A program made the position numbers and the translations under genes. Source: Staphylococcus pragensis (GTDB taxonomy: Bacteria; Bacillota; Bacilli; Staphylococcales; Staphylococcaceae). Taken from it: a stretch of 64,000 nucleotides of DNA. The stretch's first letter is position 1; each line of letters opens with the position of its first letter. This document shows positions 1 to 8,978 of this stretch, piece by piece. The DNA lies in NCBI RefSeq assembly GCF_004785665.1, contig NZ_SRPJ01000001.1:558001-622000 (forward strand), in the 5' to 3' direction. The notes under the pieces are model-generated. The model made no database searches and was not told the DNA's origin. It was given only the letters and a program-made list of their open reading frames with translations.

Positions 1-1
1 A

Positions 2-556
2 AACTTTATTGAGTTCGAACAAGCAGAAGATTGGTTGCGTTTGACTTTAAAAGATATAAATCGTGATCTATTTGAGTATGCTCAAAGTCATGAAGACTAT
101 AAAGGCATGGGCACAACTTGCGTCTGTGCACTTGTCTTTGATAAACAATTAGTAATTGCTAATATTGGAGATTCTAGAGCGTATGTAGTAAGCACAAGAG
201 AGATTGAACAAATTACACACGATCATTCATTTGTTAATCATTTAGTAATGACAGGACAAATTACTGAAGAAGAAGCATGGTCTCATCCTCAACGTAATAT
301 TATTACAAAGGTGATGGGTACAGATAAACGTGTAAATCCTGATATATTTACTAAACGTTATAGTTACTATGATTACCTTTTACTAGCATCAGATGGACTT
401 ACAGATTACGTAAGAGATGCGCGTATTTTAGAAGCCTTAAGTGAACCATTATCACTTGAAGAACATGGTAATCAGTTAATTCAATTAGCGTTATATCATC
501 GTTCTAAAGATAATATCAGTGTACTATTAGCTTCTATTGAAGGTGATAGTGTATGA
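2..556 (+). CDS. stp: PP2C-type Ser/Thr phosphatase (3' part)
   Basis: This is the C-terminal part of a PP2C-family, metal-dependent Ser/Thr protein phosphatase. Its start lies before the window, and the reading frame is open from base 2. The visible motifs are GMGTTCVCAL, the metal-site motif IGDSRAYV, and SDGLTDYV near the end, all typical of PP2C phosphatases. The family partner is the PASTA kinase encoded directly downstream, whose ATG overlaps the end of this gene by 4 bases (ATGA), so the two are probably translationally coupled. The phosphatase should reverse PknB phosphorylation of cytoplasmic targets involved in cell wall synthesis and division. The first 60 or so residues are missing only because the window begins here; the gene shows no sign of decay. 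Confidence 0.95.
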   Translation, partial: NFIEFEQAEDWLRLTLKDINRDLFEYAQSHEDYKGMGTTCVCALVFDKQLVIANIGDSRAYVVSTREIEQITHDHSFVNHLVMTGQITEEEAWSHPQRNIITKVMGTDKRVNPDIFTKRYSYYDYLLLASDGLTDYVRDARILEALSEPLSLEEHGNQLIQLALYHRSKDNISVLLASIEGDSV

Positions 557-2628
557 TAGGAAAGTTAATTAGTGATCGCTATAAAGTTTTAGATAAACTC
601 GGTGGCGGTGGAATGAGTATTGTTTACCTAGCCGAAGATACGATTTTGAATCGAAAAGTAGCTATTAAAGCAATTTCTATTCCACAGAATGAAAAAGATG
701 AAACGATGCATCGTTTTGAAAGAGAAGTAAATAATGCCACTCAACTTAGTCATAATAATATCGTTGAAGTCTATGATGTAGATGAAGAAGAGGAATGTTT
801 TTATCTCATTATGGAATATATTGATGGCCCTACGCTTTCAGAATATATACATAGTCATGGACCACTAAGTATTGATACGGCAATCAATTTTGTTGAACAA
901 ATTTTAAAAGGTGTTCAACAAGCACATGAAAAGCGCATTGTACATAGGGATATTAAACCTCAAAATATTTTAATTGATAAAAATAAAACATTAAAAATAT
1001 TTGATTTCGGTATTGCGAAAGCACTTAGTGAAACTTCTATGACACAAACTAATCACGTACTAGGTACAGTACAATATTTGTCACCTGAGCAAGCTAAAGG
1101 TGAAACGACTAATGAAACTACAGATATTTATTCAATTGGTATAGTACTTTATGAAATGTTGATTGGCCACCCACCATTTAGTGGAGAAACTGCTGTAAGT
1201 ATTGCTATAAAGCATATACAAGAATCTGTTCCCAATGTGACTGACCAAAGGGAAGATGTGCCTCAATCATTAAGCAATGTGGTATTAAAGGCTACTGCTA
1301 AAAATCCTGAGCATCGTTATCATAGTATTAAAGAAATGCGAGAAGATTTAAGTAGTGTATTAGTCTCGAGCCGTATTAATGAAAAAAGACATATGCTTGA
1401 AAATGATGAGAAAAAAACAGTCCCTATTAATAAAAATGAAATTAAAGATAAATTAAAAGAAGAAGATGCTAAGAAAAATATTGCACAAACCATGCAAATT
1501 CCAATCGTAAATGAGCATCAATTTCAAACGAGTGAGAATCATATATATGAACCTCCTCGTAAGAGACGTTCTAAAAAGAAGAAATTTGCTATTGCTTTAA
1601 TTTTACTTTTTCTTTTAGTAAGCTTATTCGGTTTTATAGCTATTGGTATGTTTGGAGATAAATATTCTGAAATGCCAGATTTAACAGGTAAAACCGAAAA
1701 GGAAGCGGAAAAATTACTTCGTAAGTCACATTTAGAAATTGGTAAAATTTCACGCGAATATAGCGATACTTATCCTGAAAATAAAATCGTGAAATCTACA
1801 CCCAAAGCTGGGGAAAGAATTAATCAACATGATAAGGTAGATATCATTCTTTCAAAAGGTCCTGAGCGTGCAAAAATGCCGAATGTCATCGGTATGAAAA
1901 AAGATGAAGCAGTCAATAAACTAAAAGAATTAAAACTAAATAATATTTCTATTGAGCAGGAATATAGTAACCAAATGCCGAAAGGTAGTATTCTTCGACA
2001 AAATATTACTCCAGATAGCGAAGTAAAAGTAAATGATCATCGTATTATATTAACTGAGTCTTTAGGCGTGAAAAAAGTCTATGTTAAAAATTATGAAAAC
2101 GAAAATTATCAAACTGCCAAAAAAGAATTAGAAAAAGATAAATTAAAAGTAGAAATATCTGAAGAATTTAGTGATGATATTAAAAAAGATAAAATCATTT
2201 CTCAGACACCTAAGAGTACACAAGTAGACGAGGGTAGTATTATCCATTTCACTGTTTCTAAAGGTAAAGAAGATAAGAAAGATAACAAAGGCAATAAAGA
2301 TAGTAAAGATAAAGGTGATAGTAAGGATACAGAGGATAATAAAAAGAATGATTCACAAGAAAAAAGTGATGATTCGAAAAACACAGCGAATATAAAAAAT
2401 TATAATGAAACGTACACGATACCGTACACTGGGGAAGACGATACTAGTCAAAAAGTTCAAGTATATGTAAGAGATAAAAATAATAGTGGTACAAGTGCTA
2501 TTCAAACTTACACAATTACTGATGACAAGACCATAACAATTCCATTAGCTATTGAAAAAGGTACATCAGCTGGCTATACCATTAGAGTAGACGGTAAAGT
2601 TGTGGCAGATAAAGATGTTTATTACTAA
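553..2628 (+). CDS. pknB: PASTA-domain eukaryotic-like Ser/Thr kinase
   Basis: A 691-residue transmembrane Ser/Thr kinase (PknB/PrkC/Stk family) that senses cell wall fragments or lipid II and phosphorylates division and wall proteins. The kinase domain occupies about residues 1-270, with a glycine loop GGGGMS, a lysine in VAIKAI (about K39), the catalytic HRDIKPQN and the metal-binding DFG. A basic stretch and one membrane helix follow at about 340-368. Outside the cell are three PASTA repeats (about 372-575), a Lys/Asp/Asn/Ser-rich low-complexity linker (about 575-620), and a C-terminal Ig-like domain ending in DKDVYY. The hydrophilic linker separating PASTA 3 from the Ig-like domain seems longer than I remember for S. 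aureus PknB. The gene overlaps stp by 4 bases, and a strong terminator follows it. Confidence 0.97.
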   Translation: MIGKLISDRYKVLDKLGGGGMSIVYLAEDTILNRKVAIKAISIPQNEKDETMHRFEREVNNATQLSHNNIVEVYDVDEEEECFYLIMEYIDGPTLSEYIHSHGPLSIDTAINFVEQILKGVQQAHEKRIVHRDIKPQNILIDKNKTLKIFDFGIAKALSETSMTQTNHVLGTVQYLSPEQAKGETTNETTDIYSIGIVLYEMLIGHPPFSGETAVSIAIKHIQESVPNVTDQREDVPQSLSNVVLKATAKNPEHRYHSIKEMREDLSSVLVSSRINEKRHMLENDEKKTVPINKNEIKDKLKEEDAKKNIAQTMQIPIVNEHQFQTSENHIYEPPRKRRSKKKKFAIALILLFLLVSLFGFIAIGMFGDKYSEMPDLTGKTEKEAEKLLRKSHLEIGKISREYSDTYPENKIVKSTPKAGERINQHDKVDIILSKGPERAKMPNVIGMKKDEAVNKLKELKLNNISIEQEYSNQMPKGSILRQNITPDSEVKVNDHRIILTESLGVKKVYVKNYENENYQTAKKELEKDKLKVEISEEFSDDIKKDKIISQTPKSTQVDEGSIIHFTVSKGKEDKKDNKGNKDSKDKGDSKDTEDNKKNDSQEKSDDSKNTANIKNYNETYTIPYTGEDDTSQKVQVYVRDKNNSGTSAIQTYTITDDKTITIPLAIEKGTSAGYTIRVDGKVVADKDVYY

Positions 2629-2653
2629 CACCACTTTATTGAGAAATAATAGC

Positions 2654-2708
2654 AAAAGTCTCAAAGTGATTTTGAAAATATGTCAAAATCATTTTTGAGA
2701 CTTTTTTA
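2654..2708 (+). terminator. Rho-independent terminator after pknB
   Basis: A long hairpin pairs AAAAGTCTCAAA plus TGATTTTGA with TCAAAATCA plus TTTTGAGACTTTT around a short loop, and runs into a T tract. It ends the stp-pknB transcript before the separate rsgA promoter. Confidence 0.85.
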
Positions 2709-2796
2709 AAAATTAAAATTTACTATAAAAAAATTATGTAAACATCTATAATAACAACCTTTTTTAATGCTAACTTAGAATATTCATTCACATTTT

Positions 2797-2804
2797 GCTA
2801 TAAT
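2797..2804 (+). promoter_or_regulatory. Probable extended -10 promoter of rsgA-rpe-thiN
   Basis: A TATAAT box is preceded by TGC, giving an extended -10 about 35 bases before the rsgA start. No good -35 is visible at the right distance, which extended -10 promoters tolerate. It lies just after the pknB terminator, as expected for a new transcription unit. Confidence 0.55.
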
Positions 2805-2838
2805 ATGTAATTATAAATATAAGACAAGAGGTGTCATT

Positions 2839-3714
2839 TTGGAGACTGGACGTATCATTAAATTAGTAAGTGGCGTTTATCAAGTAGATGTAGAAGGGAA
2901 ATTATATAATACTAAACCACGTGGGTTATTTAGAAAGAAAAAGTTTTCTCCTATAGTGGGTGATATTGTAGATTTTGATATTCAAAACATAGATGAAGGG
3001 TATATTCATCATGTACATGATCGACGTAACGCTTTAAAACGTCCACCAGTAAGTAATATTGATGGTTTAATTATCGTAATGAGTGCGTTTGAACCTGAGT
3101 TTTCAACACAATTATTAGATCGATTTTTAGTGATTGCGCATTCTTATGACTTAGCACCGAGTATATTAGTTACTAAGAAAGATTTAGCATCAGAAGAACA
3201 AATTGAACATATTGAATCATTATTAACAAACTATCAATCTATCGGATATAATACTCAATTTGTTGGTAAAGACTCTGATAAAAGTCATGTCGTTGCTTCA
3301 TGGCCTAATGGATTAGTCGTTTTAAGTGGTCAATCTGGTGTAGGTAAATCAACATTTATCAATACATTTAATCCAGAACTAAATCTTGAAACGAATGACA
3401 TATCGAAATCGTTGAATCGTGGTAAACATACAACGCGACACGTAGAATTGTTTGAAAGAGAGAATGGCTTTATAGCTGATACTCCCGGGTTTAGTGCTTT
3501 AGATTTTGATCATATTGAAAAAGATGATTTAAAACATTATTTTATTGACATTGATCACTATGGAGAGCAATGTAAATTTAGAAATTGTAACCATATTAAA
3601 GAACCTCAATGTCATGTAAAACAACAATTAGATGAAGGTCATTTACCGCAATTTCGCTATGACCATTATCTTCAATTATTTAATGAAATTTCTAATAGAA
3701 AGGTAAGATATTAA
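2839..3714 (+). CDS. rsgA: Ribosome small subunit-dependent GTPase A
   Basis: A 291-residue circularly permuted GTPase of the RsgA/YjeQ family, which acts late in 30S subunit maturation. It has an N-terminal OB-fold (about 1-70), then the G domain in permuted order with TKKD (G4) before GQSGVGKST (G1) and DTPGFS (G3). At the C-terminus is a zinc-binding module with Cys residues in [14 protein letters not shown]. The start is TTG, chosen because AAGAGGTG lies 6-8 bases upstream and the first residues METGRI match the family. It is followed by rpe with a 1-base stop/start overlap. Confidence 0.96.
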   Translation: METGRIIKLVSGVYQVDVEGKLYNTKPRGLFRKKKFSPIVGDIVDFDIQNIDEGYIHHVHDRRNALKRPPVSNIDGLIIVMSAFEPEFSTQLLDRFLVIAHSYDLAPSILVTKKDLASEEQIEHIESLLTNYQSIGYNTQFVGKDSDKSHVVASWPNGLVVLSGQSGVGKSTFINTFNPELNLETNDISKSLNRGKHTTRHVELFERENGFIADTPGFSALDFDHIEKDDLKHYFIDIDHYGEQCKFRNCNHIKEPQCHVKQQLDEGHLPQFRYDHYLQLFNEISNRKVRY

Positions 3715-4358
3715 TGAGAAGAATATATCCTTCGCTATTATCAGCAGACTTTTTAAATTTAAAAAATGAAATTACTTTATTAGAAGAAGCTCAAGTAGAC
3801 GGTTTGCACTTTGATGTCATGGATGGACAATTTGTGCCTAATATTTCTATTGGGTTGCCTATTTTAGACGCTGTACGTAGTGCTACTCAGCTTCCAATTG
3901 ACGTTCATCTGATGATTGAGAATCCTGAACAATATATTGAAACGTTTGCTGAACATGGCGCAGATATGATTTCAATTCATGTAGAAGCAACTCCTCATAT
4001 TCATCGTGCATTACAAATGATTAAAAATGCTGGTAAAAAAGCTGGCGTGGTGATTAATCCTGGCACACCAGTAGAAGCATTAATGCCTATTCTAGAAATG
4101 GTGGATTACGTATTAATTATGACAGTAAACCCAGGATTCGGTGGACAATCATTTATAGAAGCTTGTGCAACTAAAGTAAGACTATTACGTGATATAAGAG
4201 AAGCGTCAGAATTGCATTTTGATATTGAAGTTGATGGTGGAATTAATGATGAAACGATTCAATTATGTGCAGACAATGGTGCCACTATGTTTGTAACTGG
4301 ATCTTATTTCTTTAAACAAGATGATTATAAAAAGGTTACACAACGCTTGAAAGGTTGA
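3714..4358 (+). CDS. rpe: Ribulose-phosphate 3-epimerase
   Basis: A 214-residue TIM-barrel enzyme that interconverts D-ribulose 5-phosphate and D-xylulose 5-phosphate in the pentose phosphate pathway. Family motifs are visible: PSLLSADF at the N-terminus, HFDVMDGQFVPN (metal-binding His/Asp), DVHLMI, MTVNPGFGGQ and the phosphate-binding DGGIN. Its ATG shares the last base of the rsgA stop (TAATG), so the two are coupled. The rsgA-rpe-thiN order is a common Firmicute arrangement. Confidence 0.97.
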   Translation: MRRIYPSLLSADFLNLKNEITLLEEAQVDGLHFDVMDGQFVPNISIGLPILDAVRSATQLPIDVHLMIENPEQYIETFAEHGADMISIHVEATPHIHRALQMIKNAGKKAGVVINPGTPVEALMPILEMVDYVLIMTVNPGFGGQSFIEACATKVRLLRDIREASELHFDIEVDGGINDETIQLCADNGATMFVTGSYFFKQDDYKKVTQRLKG

Positions 4359-4363
4359 TTGAT

Positions 4364-5002
4364 ATGAGAATCAATTTAATGTGTGGAGACAGATATTTAC
4401 CTCAAGATATATTTAATAACGCGCAAGACATGCATTGGGGCGGTATAGATAGAGGGACTTTAATACTTACTAATCATGAAATTATTCCTAAATTTACAGT
4501 GGGTGATTTCGATTCGGTAACAGAAGAGGAAAGAAATCATTTGAAAGAAGCGCTTGATATTCATCCAGTTAAGGCTGAAAAGGACGACACTGATTTAGCA
4601 CTGGGTGTCGAAGAAGCAGTTCAACGAGGCTATAATGAAATTTATATTTATGGCGCCACTGGCGGACGTTTAGATCACTTTATGGGGATGCTTCAAATTT
4701 TGCTGAAACCTTTTTATTCTGAAAAACAAATTAAATTAATCGTAGTTGATCAGCAAAATGAAATTCAACTATTAAATAGTGGTATACATACAATAGAAAA
4801 GTCTGCAAATTACAAATATGTATCCTTTATTCCTGTAAATGGAGAAGTGACTTTAACACTAAAAGGATTTAAATATAACCTTCAACAGCAGCATTTAGAA
4901 ATTGGATCTACATTAACTATTTCTAATGAAGTAGAGGAGTCAATTGCGCATATTAACGTTGAAAATGGCCAAGTACTACAAATGAGAAGTAAAGATTTAT
5001 AG
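4364..5002 (+). CDS. thiN: Thiamine pyrophosphokinase
   Basis: A 212-residue thiamine diphosphokinase, which converts thiamine and ATP to thiamine pyrophosphate. The motifs VGDFDSV, KDDTDLALG and YGATGGRLDHFMG are characteristic of the family's active site. A TTG three codons upstream (4355) would also be in frame, but GAAAGG at about 4349-4354 is correctly spaced only for the ATG at 4364. It ends the rsgA-rpe-thiN unit and faces rpmB across a shared terminator. Confidence 0.93.
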   Translation: MRINLMCGDRYLPQDIFNNAQDMHWGGIDRGTLILTNHEIIPKFTVGDFDSVTEEERNHLKEALDIHPVKAEKDDTDLALGVEEAVQRGYNEIYIYGATGGRLDHFMGMLQILLKPFYSEKQIKLIVVDQQNEIQLLNSGIHTIEKSANYKYVSFIPVNGEVTLTLKGFKYNLQQQHLEIGSTLTISNEVEESIAHINVENGQVLQMRSKDL

Positions 5003-5034
5003 CACGAACGTTCATCACAATAAAATTTAGACAT

Positions 5035-5070
5035 AAAAAAATGCCTTCACCACATATGAAGGCATTTTTT
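5035..5070. terminator. Bidirectional terminator between thiN and rpmB
   Basis: AAAAAATGCCTTCA pairs with TGAAGGCATTTTTT around a 6-7 base loop. Runs of A on one side and T on the other let it stop both the rightward thiN and the leftward rpmB transcripts, which converge here. Confidence 0.9.
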
Positions 5071-5084
5071 GTGCATTATATTTA

Positions 5085-5273
5085 TTAAACTCTAGTAACT
5101 TTACCAGATTTTAAAGCACGCGCAGAAACCCAAACTTTTTTAGGTTTTCCATCAACTAAAATTCTAACTTTTTGAAGGTTAGCATTAAATCTACGTTTAT
5201 TCGCATTTAAAGCGTGTGAACGATTGTTACCAGTCGATGCTTTACGACCTGTTACGAAACATTGTTTACCCAT
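5085..5273 (-). CDS. rpmB: 50S ribosomal protein L28
   Basis: A 62-residue basic ribosomal protein L28. It opens with [11 protein letters not shown], contains [10 protein letters not shown], and ends in the basic [10 protein letters not shown]. The ATG at 5273 is preferred to a TTG one codon upstream because AAAGGAGGT ends 6 bases before it. It is transcribed leftward on its own, convergent with thiN and divergent from yloU, the usual Firmicute arrangement. Only one Cys is present, so this is not the zinc-ribbon L28 form. Confidence 0.97.
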   Translation of the reverse strand: MGKQCFVTGRKASTGNNRSHALNANKRRFNANLQKVRILVDGKPKKVWVSARALKSGKVTRV

Positions 5274-5327
5274 CAAAGTACCTCCTTTAATAAATATAAA
5301 TACACTTGACTACTTATATACTTTAAT

Positions 5328-5356
5328 AAGATACCACATATGAAATTTGAAAGCAA
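5328..5356 (-). promoter_or_regulatory. rpmB promoter
   Basis: On the - strand, TTGCTT (-35, at 5351-5356) and TATCTT (-10, at 5328-5333) are 17 bases apart. TGG before the -10 gives an extended element. It sits about 55 bases before the rpmB start. Confidence 0.6.
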
Positions 5357-5405
5357 TAAAATAAGATGTAATTTAACTTAAAATGTTTTGAAATCTTCAA
5401 ATTAT

Positions 5406-5413
5406 GGTATAAT
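5406..5413 (+). promoter_or_regulatory. Extended -10 promoter of yloU-fakA
   Basis: TGGTATAAT forms an extended -10 element. TTGAAA upstream is only 14 bases away, so the -35 is poor. The predicted start near 5420 would give an unusually long leader of about 195 bases before yloU. Confidence 0.55.
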
Positions 5414-5419
5414 TGTTAG

Positions 5420-5615
5420 CTGAGGAGTTATGTAACATATCTTGAATAACAAATATATTTGAGTATGAAGCAATAGTGTTTATCACTATTTTAATAAAAT
5501 ATTGATTATAGATAGGGTATACATATTATCAATGACCCATGAAGTCTTCTATAATCTTTGTGTAGTTTCTTTAAAGTTAACGTCATTTTAACCACAATTC
5601 AGGAGGAATAAGAAG
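5420..5615 (+). ncRNA. Structured 5' leader of yloU-fakA (candidate regulatory RNA)
   Basis: The predicted leader contains two perfect hairpins. One is AATAGTG/CACTATT with a 5-base loop (5472-5490). The other is GATTATAGA/TCTATAATC (5504-5512 with 5548-5556), enclosing a smaller GGGT/ACCC pairing. Neither is followed by a T run, so they do not look like simple terminators. The Shine-Dalgarno AGGAGG of yloU follows at 5601-5606. I do not recognise a known riboswitch. The rest of the rpmB-yloU gap holds only the two divergent promoters. Confidence 0.4.
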
Positions 5616-5990
5616 ATGACTATTGAAATCTCAAATGACTATGGCAAAATAGATATTTCAAATGAAGTAATCGCATCAGTGGTAGGTAGTAAAGCAGTTG
5701 AAAGTTATGGAATAGTAGGTATGGCATCTAGACAACAAGTAAGAGATGGTATTGCTGAAATCTTAGGTCATGAAAATTATGCTAAAGGTATTATTGTTAA
5801 AGAGAATAATGGCGTGATTGATATCGATATGTATATTATCGTAAGCTATGGTGTAAAAATTTCTGAAGTAGCTAATAACGTTCAATCATCTGTAAAATAC
5901 ACACTAGAGCATTCGTTAAATGTTAAAGTAAATTCAATTAATATTTTTGTACAAGGCGTACGACTTAATCACAAGGGCAAGAAGGTATAG
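5616..5990 (+). CDS. yloU: Asp23/Gls24-family (DUF322) protein YloU
   Basis: A 124-residue member of the Asp23/Gls24 (DUF322) family, small soluble proteins linked to alkaline shock and envelope functions. The family pattern is visible: [15 protein letters not shown] near the N-terminus, GIVGMAS, and a C-terminal [12 protein letters not shown]. It sits directly upstream of fakA, a pairing conserved across Firmicutes. AGGAGG lies 9 bases before the ATG. Its precise biochemical role is not known; a link to FakA is inferred only from gene order. Confidence 0.85.
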   Translation: MTIEISNDYGKIDISNEVIASVVGSKAVESYGIVGMASRQQVRDGIAEILGHENYAKGIIVKENNGVIDIDMYIIVSYGVKISEVANNVQSSVKYTLEHSLNVKVNSINIFVQGVRLNHKGKKV

Positions 5991-6004
5991 GAGGACAAAG
6001 CACG

Positions 6005-7663
6005 ATGATTAGCACAATTAACGGTAAATTATTTGCCGATATGATTATACAAGGGGCACAAAATTTATCTAATAATGCAGATTTAGTGGATTCCCTGAAT
6101 GTATATCCTGTTCCAGATGGTGATACAGGGACAAATATGAACTTAACAATCACTTCAGGACGTGAAGAAGTAGAGAATAATTTATCAAATAGTATTGGTG
6201 AACTAGGTAAAACATTTTCTAAAGGATTATTGATGGGCGCTCGCGGTAACTCAGGCGTTATTTTATCTCAATTATTTAGAGGCTTTTGTAAAAATATTGA
6301 ACAAGAGCAACAAATCAATGCACAACAATTAGCGAGTAGCTTCCAAGCTGGTGTAGATACTGCTTATAAAGCGGTAATGAAGCCTGTTGAAGGAACGATT
6401 CTTACAGTAGCTAAAGACGCTGCTAATGCGGCTATGAACAAAGCTGAAGAAACAGACGATTGTGTTGAAGTAATGGAATATACCATTGCAGAAGCTGAAA
6501 AATCACTAAACAATACACCAAATTTATTAGCTGTATTAAAAGAAGTAGGTGTCGTTGATAGTGGTGGTAAAGGCTTATTATGCGTTTATGAAGGTTTCTT
6601 AAAAGGTCTTAAAGGTGAAACAGTTGAAGCTAAGAAACCTAAATTAGACACTGATGATTTAGTTCATGAAGAACACGATTTCCATGGTGTTATCAACACT
6701 GAAGATATTAAATACGGCTATTGTACTGAAATGATGGTTCGCTTTGGAAAAGATAAAAAAGAATTTGATGAACAAGAATTTAGAAATGACATGAGCCATT
6801 TCGGAGATTCTTTACTCGTTATCAATGATGAGGAAATTGTCAAAGTACACGTTCATACTGAAACACCAGGTGAAGTGTTTAACTACGGTCAACAATATGG
6901 TGAATTAATAAAGTTAAAAGTTGAAAATATGCGTGAACAACATCGTGAAGTTATCCGCAAAGAACAACAAAATCAACACACAAGTAAGGATGAAGCACCA
7001 AAAACAGTAGAAACAGCTATTATTGCAATTTCTATGGGTGAAGGTATTTCAGAATTATTTACTTCTATGGGTGCAACACATATTATTAGTGGTGGACAAA
7101 CAATGAATCCGTCTACTGAAGATATTGTAAAAGTCATCGAACAATCTCAATGTCAACGTGCAATTATTCTTCCTAACAATAAGAATATTAGAATGTCGAG
7201 TGATCAAGCAGCCGAATTAGTTAAGGCAGATACTGTTGTCATTCCAACAACATCTATCCCTCAAGGTATTGCTGCACTTTTCCAATACGATCCATCATCT
7301 ACATTGGAAGAGAATCAATCTCACATGACTACTGCTCTTGAAACAGTGAAATCTGGTTCAATCACATTTGCAGTAAGGGATACTAAAATTGATGGTGTAG
7401 AGATTAAAAAAGATGAATTCATGGGATTAGCAGAAAGTAAAATTGTTACTAGTAATGCAGATGAATTTGCAACTATTAAAGGCCTACTATCTGAATTATT
7501 AAATGAAGATAGCGAAATTTTAACTGTTATCGCTGGTGAAGAAGCTAGTGATGACATGACAAGCCAATTAGTTGAATGGGTAGAAGCTGAATATCCAGAT
7601 GTTGAAGTTGAAGAACATAATGGCGGTCAACCTATTTATCAATATTTATTCTCAGTTGAATAG
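6005..7663 (+). CDS. fakA: Fatty acid kinase ATP-binding subunit FakA
   Basis: A 552-residue DhaL/DegV-associated kinase subunit. FakA, with the fatty acid-binding FakB proteins, phosphorylates exogenous or recycled fatty acids to acyl-phosphate for PlsX/PlsY. The N-terminal DhaL-like domain (about 1-200) shows the nucleotide/Mg site [11 protein letters not shown] and the glycine-rich [13 protein letters not shown]. The middle and C-terminal parts match the YloV (DAK phosphatase-like) family, with [12 protein letters not shown] and a final [10 protein letters not shown]. It is 14 bases downstream of yloU with TAGGAGGAC as Shine-Dalgarno. Its product, acyl-phosphate, is also the product of PlsX encoded 5 kb downstream. 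No FakB gene lies in the window. Confidence 0.93.
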   Translation: MISTINGKLFADMIIQGAQNLSNNADLVDSLNVYPVPDGDTGTNMNLTITSGREEVENNLSNSIGELGKTFSKGLLMGARGNSGVILSQLFRGFCKNIEQEQQINAQQLASSFQAGVDTAYKAVMKPVEGTILTVAKDAANAAMNKAEETDDCVEVMEYTIAEAEKSLNNTPNLLAVLKEVGVVDSGGKGLLCVYEGFLKGLKGETVEAKKPKLDTDDLVHEEHDFHGVINTEDIKYGYCTEMMVRFGKDKKEFDEQEFRNDMSHFGDSLLVINDEEIVKVHVHTETPGEVFNYGQQYGELIKLKVENMREQHREVIRKEQQNQHTSKDEAPKTVETAIIAISMGEGISELFTSMGATHIISGGQTMNPSTEDIVKVIEQSQCQRAIILPNNKNIRMSSDQAAELVKADTVVIPTTSIPQGIAALFQYDPSSTLEENQSHMTTALETVKSGSITFAVRDTKIDGVEIKKDEFMGLAESKIVTSNADEFATIKGLLSELLNEDSEILTVIAGEEASDDMTSQLVEWVEAEYPDVEVEEHNGGQPIYQYLFSVE

Positions 7664-7678
7664 AAATTAAAGTTATAA

Positions 7679-7716
7679 GAGCCTGTACATTGTAAAATGT
7701 GACAGGCTCATTTTAT
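7679..7716 (+). terminator. Terminator after fakA
   Basis: GAGCCTGTACAT pairs with ATGT-ACAGGCTC around a 6-base loop with one bulged G, and is followed by ATTTTAT. It is positioned 16 bases after the fakA stop. Confidence 0.85.
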
Positions 7717-8001
7717 ATTTAAGCTGTAAATAACTGGATTGAAAATACGATAATATAGATTATTCCAATTTTAGTAAAATCTTTTTCCATAAATAAAGGA
7801 AGTTGAGAATAATGAAATCTTTTTATTAAAATTCAGATTTCTCTTTCCTTCTTTCTTATGTTTTTTTAAATTAAGCAGACCTACGCTTTTTAAGTTTCAA
7901 TAATATGTAAAATTTTAATATTAGAAAAATTTACAAAAAATTATATTTCTAATTTCCAAAATTAGTATAAAATATATTTAATGAAACTTAGGAGGATAGA
8001 A
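7717..8001. other. AT-rich intergenic region before the nuclease gene
   Basis: No open reading frame of useful length, repeat or strong hairpin is visible here. A TATAAA/TAAAAT box near 7965-7975 could be the -10 of the nuclease gene, but no matching -35 is seen. I find no remnant of a serine dehydratase or other gene. Confidence 0.4.
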
Positions 8002-8778
8002 ATGAAAAATTCAAGTTTGGTTATTAAAACATTTATTATCACTTTAATTAGCGTCATAGCACTTTCATTAGGTACTAGTTATACATATCATTCTCATATT
8101 GCTAATGCGCAAACATCATTAAAAAAAGAGCCGGCTAAGTTTGTTCGAGGTGTAGATGGCGATACTGTACAATTACTATATAAAGGTAAACAAGCAACAT
8201 TCAGATTATTACTTATTGATTCACCTGAAACTAAAGATCCACGCAAGCCAGTTCAGAAGTATGGTCCAGAAGCAAGCAGATTTACTACTAGCATGATGGC
8301 GAATGCGCGAAATATCCAAGTTCAGTTTGATAAAGGGCAACGTACAGATAAATATGGTCGATATTTAGCTTATGTATACGCAGATGGTCAAATGGTAAAT
8401 AATGCTATTGTAAGACAAGGTTTAGCTAGAGTTGCTTATGTTTACCCGCCGAACAATACTTATGTTCAAACATTGTATGCGAGTCAATCTAGAGCTCAAG
8501 CTGAAAAATTGAACATTTGGAGCACACAAACAACTAAATCGACAACTGAGACTAGTACAGTCCCTAAAGCTACAAAACCTATTGCAACAGTAAACACGAC
8601 AAACAAAACAAACAAAACAAACAAAACAAACAAAACTACAAAAACTACAGCACCACAATATTTTAAAAATTGTACAGCAATGAGACAAACATATCCCAAT
8701 GGTGTAAGTAAAAATCATCCAGCTTATCGTTCAGCATTAGATAGAGATAAAGATGGATGGGCATGTGAAGTAAAGTAG
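8002..8778 (+). CDS. Secreted thermonuclease-like nuclease with Excalibur domain
   Basis: A 258-residue secreted protein. Residues 1-36 form a signal peptide with a hydrophobic core and an ANA cleavage site before QTS. A staphylococcal nuclease (SNase) domain follows (about 45-172). It carries [18 protein letters not shown] and [10 protein letters not shown], which supply the Asp, Arg, Asp, Glu and Arg equivalents of the Nuc active site. A Thr/Lys/Asn-rich linker contains TNK repeats, and the C-terminus is an Excalibur calcium-binding domain with [11 protein letters not shown] and [10 protein letters not shown]. It probably degrades extracellular DNA and RNA. The ATG at 8002 is chosen because AGGAGGA lies just before it; an ATG at 7981 overlaps that site. 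It differs from classical S. aureus Nuc in having the Excalibur tail. It stands alone between two terminators. Confidence 0.9.
   Translation: MKNSSLVIKTFIITLISVIALSLGTSYTYHSHIANAQTSLKKEPAKFVRGVDGDTVQLLYKGKQATFRLLLIDSPETKDPRKPVQKYGPEASRFTTSMMANARNIQVQFDKGQRTDKYGRYLAYVYADGQMVNNAIVRQGLARVAYVYPPNNTYVQTLYASQSRAQAEKLNIWSTQTTKSTTETSTVPKATKPIATVNTTNKTNKTNKTNKTTKTTAPQYFKNCTAMRQTYPNGVSKNHPAYRSALDRDKDGWACEVK
8599..8634 (+). repeat. 9-bp tandem repeat encoding TNK, four copies
   Basis: The unit ACAAACAAA (Thr-Asn-Lys) occurs four times in a row, perfectly, in the linker between the SNase and Excalibur domains. Because the unit is a multiple of three, copy-number change would alter linker length without a frameshift. 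Confidence 0.95.
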
Positions 8779-8799
8779 ATAATTAAATAATAAGCGGTA

Positions 8800-8834
8800 A
8801 AACCTGTCTTCAAAAGATAGGTTTAATTTTTATT
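8800..8834 (+). terminator. Terminator after the nuclease gene
   Basis: AAACCTGTCTT pairs with AAGATAGGTTT around CAA (one G-T pair), then AATTTTTATT follows. Confidence 0.75.
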
Positions 8835-8978
8835 ACTATAATTTTATTATGTAAACAAAAATCGTGAATATTCATTTTCCCTTTTTATATCTCATTTTCA
8901 AAAAAGCGTTAACTATCATTAATATAGTTAAACCATGTTAAAATAATAACGAGATTATAAATATTAGGTGAGAAAACG

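Noticed and set aside
8599-8634. Short tandem repeats considered as a CRISPR-like or origin repeat
   Set aside because: The unit is 9 bases with no spacers and lies in frame within a coding sequence, so it is a protein repeat.
8422-8718. Open frames on the - strand rich in Val/Phe/Cys opposite the nuclease gene
   Set aside because: They mirror the TNK repeat and the coding sequence of the nuclease; there is no Shine-Dalgarno and no family resemblance.
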